Origin: an uncultured Akkermansia sp.
GTDB taxonomy: Bacteria; Verrucomicrobiota; Verrucomicrobiia; Verrucomicrobiales; Akkermansiaceae
Reading direction: 5' to 3'
Length of the DNA stretch: 64,000 nt
NCBI GenBank assembly: GCA_949296365.1
Contig: CASFPZ010000009.1
Location: 1 to 64,000, forward strand
Both the position numbers and the translations under genes were made by a program. Positions 26,677 through 33,159 of the stretch are shown here, piece by piece. The notes below the pieces were generated by a model, which was given only the letters and a program-made list of their open reading frames with translations, had not been told where the DNA came from and ran no database searches. Each line of letters opens with the position of its first letter. Position 1 is the first letter of the stretch.

Positions 26677-26901
26677 ATGAAAGCTCAAACCAGGATAGCT
26701 CTTCGCATTAATGACGATAACCCTAATCACCACCTGTGGAACAACCGCGGAGTGTGGTGGTGCCACGTGACAGTTCACAAGCCAGACTCGACGGCCGAAC
26801 GCATGCGGTTTTCGTTAAAAACAAGTGATCTCGACAAAGCACGTAAACGCCGAGACAAAATTTTTGCCGCAATTCAAGATCAATACGGTCTTACCTCGTA
26901 G
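26677..26901 (+). CDS. Small protein resembling an integrase arm-type DNA-binding domain, paralogue 1
   Basis: A 74-residue basic protein. It contains the core RGVWWCHVTVHKPDSTAERM followed by RFSLKTSDLDKARKRRDKI, the strand-strand-strand-helix arrangement typical of the N-terminal arm-binding (AP2-like) domain of tyrosine recombinases, but nothing follows it: there is no core-binding or catalytic domain. It is about 80% identical in sequence to the protein encoded at 27201-27428. DNA binding is inferred from the fold resemblance. It lies between rpmB and recA and is followed by a strong terminator. The role is unknown. Confidence 0.7.
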   Translation: MKAQTRIALRINDDNPNHHLWNNRGVWWCHVTVHKPDSTAERMRFSLKTSDLDKARKRRDKIFAAIQDQYGLTS

Positions 26902-26967
26902 CAGTAAACTTTCCTAAATTTCAGGAAACAGAGGAATATCGTCTTTTGGGCATTCCTTTCATTTTCA

Positions 26968-27007
26968 AAAAAAGCTTCGTTAACCCTGCAGGGAGCGAAG
27001 CTTTTTT
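26968..27007 (+). terminator. Strong rho-independent terminator
   Basis: AAAAAAGCTTCG (26968-26979) pairs with CGAAGCTTTTTT (26996-27007), followed by GTTTTTT. It ends transcription from the upstream small gene and, with A-rich sequence on the other side, could also act on the minus strand. Confidence 0.9.
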
Positions 27008-27200
27008 GTTTTTTATTCGTCCATATCCGGGCAAATGATTTTTTTTGAACGCTTTTCATTCAAGAGTAGTCTTACTCTTGTGTTGCCAAAAGAAACCCAT
27101 CCAGTTAGCCGAGATCGAGAATTGGCAAGTAGAGTGAATCATCAGCCACACGGCATTTGGACGGGAAATGGCCTCGTTTTATTCTCTAACAATCAATCCA

Positions 27201-27428
27201 ATGAGAACTCAGACTAAAATTGCTCTTCGGATCAATGATGAAAATCCCAACCATCACCTATGGAATAATCGCGGAGTATGGTGGTGTCACGTAACCGTTC
27301 ACAAGCCCGATTCGACGGCAGAGCGTTTACGCTTCTCCCTGAAAACCCGGGATGAAGAAAAAGCACGCAAGCGCCGGGATAAAATTTTTGCTGCTATTCA
27401 GAGTCATTTTGGCACTGAAGCTTGTTGA
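27201..27428 (+). CDS. Small protein resembling an integrase arm-type DNA-binding domain, paralogue 2
   Basis: A 75-residue basic protein from the ATG at 27201 (MRTQTKIALRINDENP), which matches the start of its paralogue at 26677; an upstream in-frame ATG is disregarded. The core NNRGVWWCHVTVHKPDSTAE is identical in the two proteins, while the ends differ (KTRDEEKARKRRDKIFAAI). DNA divergence at third positions but protein conservation suggests both copies are kept by selection. It lies about 200 bases upstream of recA on the same strand, with no terminator seen between them. Function unknown. Confidence 0.7.
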   Translation: MRTQTKIALRINDENPNHHLWNNRGVWWCHVTVHKPDSTAERLRFSLKTRDEEKARKRRDKIFAAIQSHFGTEAC

Positions 27429-27587
27429 CATTCTGCCAGAGTGGGCAAGGAGTCTAAGTATTTTCCCTTTCTTGAGCTAAGTTGTAGTTGCTTGTGATTC
27501 GTTTTGTCGATTAACATTCAGGGAAGGGATGAGAAAATGCAACATTGTCCATTTTAGCAGATAGTTCATCATGCCATGGGATGAGTC

Positions 27588-27616
27588 TTGAATTGCAATC
27601 AAGGGGATTTTATACT
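27588..27616 (+). promoter_or_regulatory. Predicted recA promoter abutting the start codon
   Basis: TTGAAT (27588-27593) and TATACT (27611-27616) are separated by 17 bases. The -10 box ends eight bases before the recA ATG, so the transcript would have almost no leader. An AAGGGG stretch lies in the spacer and could only act as a ribosome site if transcription starts further upstream. No LexA-type palindrome was recognised. Confidence 0.55.
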
Positions 27617-27624
27617 ATCGCATC

Positions 27625-28668
27625 ATGACGAGTGAAGTACCACAACCAGCTGAAACCGACAAGCTGGCAGCAGCCCGCAAACGCAATCTTGATTTGGCAA
27701 TTGCCCAAATTCAGAAAGATTTTGGGGATTCAGCTATTATGCGGTTAGGAGACACGCATCGATCTGATGTCGATGTCATTCCGACCGGCAACCTTCTCAT
27801 CGACCGAGCGCTAGGCGTTGGTGGGTTCCCGCGGGGGCGTATTATTGAAGTATTTGGGCCCGAATCATCCGGTAAAACAACCCTTACTTTAACAGCTATC
27901 GCCCAAGCCCAGAAAGCCGGAGGCTTGGCTGCCTTCATCGATGTAGAACATGCTTTGGATCCTCAATACGCAGCCAGATTGGGCGTTCAGGTCAACGACC
28001 TTCTCGTATCCCAGCCAGGCTCTGGCGAAGAGGCTTTGCAGATTTGTGAAGCTCTGGTTCGCTCCAATGCCATTGATGTCATCGTCGTCGACTCGGTTGC
28101 GGCCTTGGTCACCAAACAAGAACTCGAAGGAGAAATTGGAGATTCGACAGTAGGTGCTCAAGCGCGCCTCATGTCTGCCGCATTGCGTAAATTGACCAGT
28201 TTTATTTCCAAGGCACGGACTGTTTGTATTTTCACCAACCAGATTCGGGAGAAAATTGGGGTTATGTTTGGCAATCCCGAAACGACACCTGGCGGGCGTG
28301 CTCTGAAATTCTATGCCTCTGTTCGTATTGACATCCGGCGCATTGGCCAAATTAAAACCAGCGATGGTTCCGTCTGCGGCAACAGAACCAAACTCAAAGT
28401 TGTCAAAAACAAAGTAGCGCCCCCCTTCACCGAATGTGAATTCGACATCATGTACAACGAGGGGATCTCATCGACGGGCAGTCTCCTCGATCTCGCAATG
28501 GAATACGATATTATTCAGAAGCGAGGGTCTTGGATCAGCTACAATGGATCCCAAATTGCCCAAGGTCGCGATGCAGCTAAAGAGGCGTTGAAAAATAACC
28601 CAGAACTATATGCTGAAATCGCACAGCTCGTTCAGCAAAAAATGGACGAAGCGCTGAAAAAGAAATAA
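27625..28668 (+). CDS. recA: Recombinase RecA
   Basis: A 347-residue protein of normal length. Walker A is GPESSGKTT (residues 78-86), Walker B sits in [11 protein letters not shown], followed by the MAW-like motif and loop L1 ([21 protein letters not shown]), then [22 protein letters not shown] covering loop L2. RecA forms ATP-dependent filaments on single-stranded DNA, drives strand exchange and stimulates LexA cleavage. The C-terminus is shorter in acidic residues than in E. coli and ends in KKK. The gene has its own terminator. Confidence 0.98.
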   Translation: MTSEVPQPAETDKLAAARKRNLDLAIAQIQKDFGDSAIMRLGDTHRSDVDVIPTGNLLIDRALGVGGFPRGRIIEVFGPESSGKTTLTLTAIAQAQKAGGLAAFIDVEHALDPQYAARLGVQVNDLLVSQPGSGEEALQICEALVRSNAIDVIVVDSVAALVTKQELEGEIGDSTVGAQARLMSAALRKLTSFISKARTVCIFTNQIREKIGVMFGNPETTPGGRALKFYASVRIDIRRIGQIKTSDGSVCGNRTKLKVVKNKVAPPFTECEFDIMYNEGISSTGSLLDLAMEYDIIQKRGSWISYNGSQIAQGRDAAKEALKNNPELYAEIAQLVQQKMDEALKKK

Positions 28669-28699
28669 CGTTTTGTTGTCTTTCATTGCGTAGTTTCAG

Positions 28700-28727
28700 G
28701 CAGCGGTCGATTGGCCGCTGCTTTTTT
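28700..28727 (+). terminator. Rho-independent terminator of recA
   Basis: GCAGCGG (28700-28706) pairs with CCGCTGC (28715-28721), followed by six T. It is 32 bases after the recA stop codon. Confidence 0.92.
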
Positions 28728-28750
28728 ATGCTCTAAGGTGTTTAATTTTC

Positions 28751-29143
28751 CATTAGTGTCCGGTAAAAACGAATAAGACAAGATTGAAGAGGCCGCAATG
28801 CCCATGAAACGGACCTTACGGATAACCTTGTGAAAAAGTAAGCCCCCCCTATCAAAAAAGGTTACTTCAGGAGATCCAACCTCGGTTTCCTGGAGTTGTT
28901 TTACCTAGTCCTTTTCTTGTCCCTTAAAAAAGTGAAACAGTTCTCTCCGTGCATGTGTCTTAAAGCTGACCGTCGGAACCGGTCTAAAGAACTTCTATGT
29001 GTTTTTGAACTTCTGCTACAACACCAAGGTAGAGAAGGTCGACAATAAAACTCCTAAAAATTGGTGTCTTGGGCTCTTCAACTCACTCTTTGTAGAACTA
29101 CCTTGAGGGGAGACTAACTCAATAGTTTTACCGGACACTAATG
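28751..29143. mobile_element. 393-bp MITE-like element, copy 2
   Basis: Perfect 18-bp terminal inverted repeats, CATTAGTGTCCGGTAAAA and TTTTACCGGACACTAATG, bound a 393-bp sequence flanked by the direct repeat TTAATTTTC (28742-28750 and 29144-29152). It has the same orientation, length and most of the sequence of copy 1. A short degenerate frame near the right end (reading KNFYVFLNFCYNTK) might be a remnant of a transposase end, but no intact protein is encoded. Confidence 0.9.
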
Positions 29144-29152
29144 TTAATTTTC

Positions 29153-29638
29153 AGAAAACATTTTTCGTCCTGATCTCCCATCAGTTATGCATACACATCT
29201 TCTCCATTATATTGCCGAGCCAAAAGCAACCAACTTGTGCCTGCCAAGCAATGAGAACACAGTGGAATATTTAGAGTCTAGTCGATTTTAAGTTCTAAGC
29301 AAAGCCCTCCACAATAAAACAAACAACCGCTGTGCCGTCATAGTCGTGAGCCACGTTCCCATGTCTCGGCAGGGCGGGGACTTCCGGCATTTTTCTGAGG
29401 TATCCACAAGGGACGGAACATAGAGACACCGGGGCTGCCCCCATTATAATGTCTAACGGTTCGGGTCACCTTTGACTATTTAGCGACGAACACAGCAGTC
29501 ATGGTTAGAATAGTCCATAACGTCCGAAATGCAATACAATTTTTGCGTTTTTCTGCAAAAAAATCAGTAATTTTTGGGGGGGAGTTTGCGTATATTCAGG
29601 GAAAGGGTTTCCACCATTAACCGCCTTGCTATACGATT
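29153..29638. other. Intergenic region upstream of the second GH29 locus
   Basis: No gene is supported in these 486 bases. A hairpin TTTTTGC (29540-29546) / GCAAAAA (29555-29561) lies about 80 bases before the GH29 start. A promoter-like pair, TTTCCA (29608-29613) and TATACG (29630-29635), lies directly before the ATG at 29639. Confidence 0.5.
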
Positions 29639-31009
29639 ATGAGAATAAAGTTGATGTTTTTATGTAGTGCGATTGCCGGATTATTGTTAGGTGCAGTTAC
29701 CAAGGCAGCGCCAACGGAGAAAGACCCATTAGCGCTTTCAGATCCACAGCATTTGCAATGGTTCAAGGAGGCCAAATTTGGGATGTTTGTCCACTGGGGG
29801 TTGTATTCGCTATTAGGGGGTAGTTACCAAGGCAAGACCATGCCGGATCATTCGCGGCCCGAGGGGGAAAGTTGGTACGCTGCATGGATTCAAACGCGGT
29901 TGCACGTACCCGATGATGAATATCGAGGTTTGATGAAACAATTCAATCCGACGCATTTTGACGCGGAGCAATGGATTAGCGAGGCAGCGCGGGCTGGGAT
30001 GAAGTATTTTGTGATCACTTCCAAGCACCACGACGGTTTTGCGTTATGGGATTCGGAGGTATCCACCTACGACGTCATGAGCACGCCCTTCCGCCGCGAC
30101 ATACTCAAAGAATTAGCAGACGCTTGCAAGAGGCATGGATTGAAGTTTGGGTTATACTATTCGCACTGGCAGGATTGGGAGCATCCCCATGGGGCTGTGC
30201 CATCCTGGTATTCGTCGGAAGGCAGAAACTTTGAGGTTTACTGGAGGGAGAAATGCCTTCCCCAGGTCCAGGAGCTCATCAAACGATACGATCCGGATCT
30301 CTTGTGGTTTGACACATGGGGAGAAGAAGGTCAAGACATCACGCCAGAACGCCGAGACGAACTGATAGCGCTCGTGCGGCGATTAAGTCCCAAATGTCTG
30401 ATTAACGGTCGTATTCGCTACATTGGACCGGGCGATCACATCGACTTTTTGGAGATGATGGACAACGGATACCCGGCGACAGCGTTATCCCGCCCCTGGC
30501 AAACACCAGCTACGATGTACAATGCGTGGGCCTGGCATGCGCATGATTTCAACTGGAAACCAACACGACAGATGTTGGGGTATTTAACGAGCAATGCCTC
30601 CAAGGGAGGGAACTACCTTCTCAACATCGGACCGAAGCCAGATGGGAGCATCCCAAGACCGTCAATCCGACGGCTTCGCGAAATGGGGGCCTGGTTAGCG
30701 GCAAACGGAGAAGCCGTCTACGGCACGGGACCGGCCTCAGTACAGTTACTAACGCCACAAGTTGTTGCCACCCAGCGAACAACTGACTGTGGGGTCAATT
30801 TGTACCTCTGTATTTCAGGTACGCCCAAGACAATTCAATTGCGTTGTCCACAAGGGATGAACCCAGGGAAGTGCAGCGTATTGGAATCCGGCATGCCCAT
30901 CACATACGCCCAGGATCCCCAGGGGATACTCACGCTAGCCATACCCACGGCATTGTACAACGATCCGACCATCCAAGTGGTCAAATTAGAAATGAACGTT
31001 CAGCGATGA
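29639..31009 (+). CDS. Secreted GH29 alpha-L-fucosidase, second locus
   Basis: A 456-residue exported fucosidase with a signal peptide (LMFLCSAIAGLLLGAVTKA). The barrel starts WFKEAKFGMFVHWGLYS, has the family signature SKHHDGFALWDS (about 128-139) and the nucleophile D225 in LLWFDTWGE. It is distinct from the GH29 at 11908-13317: the spacing of motifs and the HWGLYSLLGG...SWYAAWIQ region differ, suggesting another subfamily and linkage preference. It leads a run of same-strand genes with short gaps: an exported Gfo/Idh/MocA protein, then actA and actB. Confidence 0.92.
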   Translation: MRIKLMFLCSAIAGLLLGAVTKAAPTEKDPLALSDPQHLQWFKEAKFGMFVHWGLYSLLGGSYQGKTMPDHSRPEGESWYAAWIQTRLHVPDDEYRGLMKQFNPTHFDAEQWISEAARAGMKYFVITSKHHDGFALWDSEVSTYDVMSTPFRRDILKELADACKRHGLKFGLYYSHWQDWEHPHGAVPSWYSSEGRNFEVYWREKCLPQVQELIKRYDPDLLWFDTWGEEGQDITPERRDELIALVRRLSPKCLINGRIRYIGPGDHIDFLEMMDNGYPATALSRPWQTPATMYNAWAWHAHDFNWKPTRQMLGYLTSNASKGGNYLLNIGPKPDGSIPRPSIRRLREMGAWLAANGEAVYGTGPASVQLLTPQVVATQRTTDCGVNLYLCISGTPKTIQLRCPQGMNPGKCSVLESGMPITYAQDPQGILTLAIPTALYNDPTIQVVKLEMNVQR

Positions 31010-31114
31010 ACAGCAGAGTCGCCAGCAGTCCAAGATTCCGGCAAGGCATGACATGTTTGCACTGGAAATAGGAAGCGTTCGCGGTATATGCTGTTGACCA
31101 GAAATCACCCCACC

Positions 31115-32392
31115 ATGAGCCAAGACACCATGCAACGCCGCCGCTTTTTGAAAACCGCAACAGCCACGGCAGGATTCTTGCTGACTGCTCCCTACCTAGG
31201 CCGGGCCGCCAGCGATCCATTGCCCGTTAGAACCTTGAAAATTGGCCTTGTGGGCTGTGGCGGGCGAGGATTGGGAGCCGTGCGCAATGCGCTAGATGCC
31301 GACCCGAATGTCGTCGTCTGGGCTTTGGCCGATGCCTTTCAAGAACGCCTTGACTTTGGGGCCAAGTTGTTGAAGGAGCAGTACGGCGGACGCATGCAAG
31401 CCGAAACGGCCCGTCAATTCGTCGGGTTAGACGCCTACCGCAACTTGTTGGAAGAGCCAGTTGATGTCGTCTTGCTCTGTACGCCGCCTGCATTTCGGCC
31501 CCAACACGTGGCAGCCTCTATTGCCGCAGGCAAGCACCTCTACGTTGAAAAACCCGTCGCGGTCGACGTGCCAGGCGCCTTGTCCGTACTCGACAGCGCC
31601 CGCATGGCCAAGGCCCAAGAATTAGTCATTCTCGATGGTTTTTGCTGGAGGTACGACCAAGCCAACAAAGCAGCCCGGGAATGGCTACGAGAAGGCCAAC
31701 TGGGGAAAGTCATTGCATTTGACGGATTGTACTACGCGACACCTCCGAAATCGCCGCTAGCGCTGGATTCCCGACCGCCGCACGAATCTGATGTTTCGTG
31801 GGCGCTTCGGAACTGGACCGCCTGGTACTGGTTGTCAGGAGGGCAATTTGTCGAGCAGGCCATTCACACCGTAGACGGCATGATGTGGTCTATGGGAGAT
31901 CAACCACCTGTTGCGGCTTATGGATCCGGGGGGCGGGCTCAACGGACAGATGACGGAGACGTCTGGGATCATTACGACGTCCACTTTGAATACGAGCACG
32001 ATATCATGGGGCACATAGCCTGCCGCCAATGGGTTGGCTGCCACAGTGAAATCACCGATCGTACCTTCTGTGAAAAGGGCATTCTCACCACCCCGTTGCG
32101 ACCGCGTATCCAAGCCGAGCGCCGATGGCGTTATCGCGGAGAAAAGACCAGCATGTACGCCAACACGCACGTAGCATTCTACCAATACTTGCGATCAGGG
32201 AAATGGGTACAAACGCTCGAACAAGCGGCAGTCAAAACACTCGTCGCTATTATGGGGAGGAATGCCGCCCTGACAGGGCAACGCATCACGTGGGATGAAA
32301 TCACCAAAGACACCCAATCCCTCATGCCAGAAAGCCTGACGATGGAGACTTCGTTGCCGCCCGCTTCGATTCCTGTTCCCGGGAAAGCCTGA
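31115..32392 (+). CDS. Tat-exported Gfo/Idh/MocA family oxidoreductase
   Basis: A 425-residue protein from the ATG at 31115; an earlier ATG at 31088 adds nine residues. The N-terminus carries a twin-arginine signal (QRRRFLKTATATAGFLL). The Rossmann domain opens LKIGLVGCGGRGLGAV, and the family lysine is in KHLYVEKPVAVD. The C-terminal domain includes GGQFVEQAIHTVDGMMW with the conserved histidine. Members oxidise or reduce sugars with NAD(P)(H); Tat export means the cofactor is bound before export. GH109 glycosidases belong to the same fold, but the retained EKP lysine points to a dehydrogenase-type member. Substrate unknown; context suggests a fucose-containing sugar. Confidence 0.88.
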   Translation: MSQDTMQRRRFLKTATATAGFLLTAPYLGRAASDPLPVRTLKIGLVGCGGRGLGAVRNALDADPNVVVWALADAFQERLDFGAKLLKEQYGGRMQAETARQFVGLDAYRNLLEEPVDVVLLCTPPAFRPQHVAASIAAGKHLYVEKPVAVDVPGALSVLDSARMAKAQELVILDGFCWRYDQANKAAREWLREGQLGKVIAFDGLYYATPPKSPLALDSRPPHESDVSWALRNWTAWYWLSGGQFVEQAIHTVDGMMWSMGDQPPVAAYGSGGRAQRTDDGDVWDHYDVHFEYEHDIMGHIACRQWVGCHSEITDRTFCEKGILTTPLRPRIQAERRWRYRGEKTSMYANTHVAFYQYLRSGKWVQTLEQAAVKTLVAIMGRNAALTGQRITWDEITKDTQSLMPESLTMETSLPPASIPVPGKA

Positions 32393-32440
32393 ACAATTTA
32401 CGAACTACCTAGCGTTTGATTTCGCAAGGTTCTACTAATT

Positions 32441-33142
32441 ATGCTGTTTCGATTTTCACGGTTTCGGCATCCAGCAGCGCAGGCAGCGTTGTTCGTACTG
32501 ACAGTCACGATATTGTTTTTGGCAGGCCTGTACATTTACCATTTTCGCGCAACGCCCTACGAACCGATCCAGCCAGTATCCTTTTCGCATCGGGCCCATG
32601 TTGAAACATTAGGGATGGATTGCGAGGCTTGCCATTGGGGGGTACACGATTCGAGTCGGGCGGGGGTACCGCCTGCCAATTGGTGCATGAACTGCCACCA
32701 GCACATCTTGGCAGATAGTCCGCTCATTGAACCGTTGCGTCGGGCCGCCGACCCGCATGTGCCCGGATACACCGGGCAACCCATTCCGTGGGTCATGGTC
32801 AACCGCACAGCGGCCCATGTTCATTTCAATCATGCCGCTCACGTCAACCGAGGCGTCGGCTGCGCGGATTGCCATGGCGCTGTAGCCAGCATGGAACGAG
32901 TACGCATTGAGCAAAACCGCGGCATGCGTTGGTGCATGGAATGCCACCGCGATCCCGATTCCCACCTCCGCCCGCTAGAAGAAGTCACCAACCCGAGCTA
33001 CCATGCCAGCCTTTATCTACAGACTCACTCCATCAAACGGCCAGACGGAACGCGCATCGAACGCGCACATGAGTTAGGGGCCTTTCTGCGCGAGCAATGG
33101 CAGGTACGCCCACCGCTAGATTGTACAGCCTGCCACCACTAA
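32441..33142 (+). CDS. actA: Pentahaem c-type cytochrome, alternative complex III subunit ActA-like
   Basis: A 233-residue membrane-anchored cytochrome. One helix (about residues 13-34) is followed by a periplasmic part with five CxxCH motifs: C61EACH, C82MNCH, C141ADCH, C165MECH and C228TACH at the extreme C-terminus. Extra histidines (FSHRAH, HFNHAAH) are suitable distal ligands. This is the make-up of ActA, the pentahaem subunit of alternative complex III, which passes electrons from quinol towards an oxidase. The gene lies 17 bases before actB. The usual integral quinol subunits are not found downstream. Confidence 0.9.
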   Translation: MLFRFSRFRHPAAQAALFVLTVTILFLAGLYIYHFRATPYEPIQPVSFSHRAHVETLGMDCEACHWGVHDSSRAGVPPANWCMNCHQHILADSPLIEPLRRAADPHVPGYTGQPIPWVMVNRTAAHVHFNHAAHVNRGVGCADCHGAVASMERVRIEQNRGMRWCMECHRDPDSHLRPLEEVTNPSYHASLYLQTHSIKRPDGTRIERAHELGAFLREQWQVRPPLDCTACHH

Positions 33143-33159
33143 ACCACCAACCGCCACTC

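Noticed and set aside
31115..32392. Gfo/Idh/MocA protein as a GH109 N-acetylgalactosaminidase
   Set aside because: The EKP lysine typical of dehydrogenases is kept, whereas GH109 enzymes usually change this motif.
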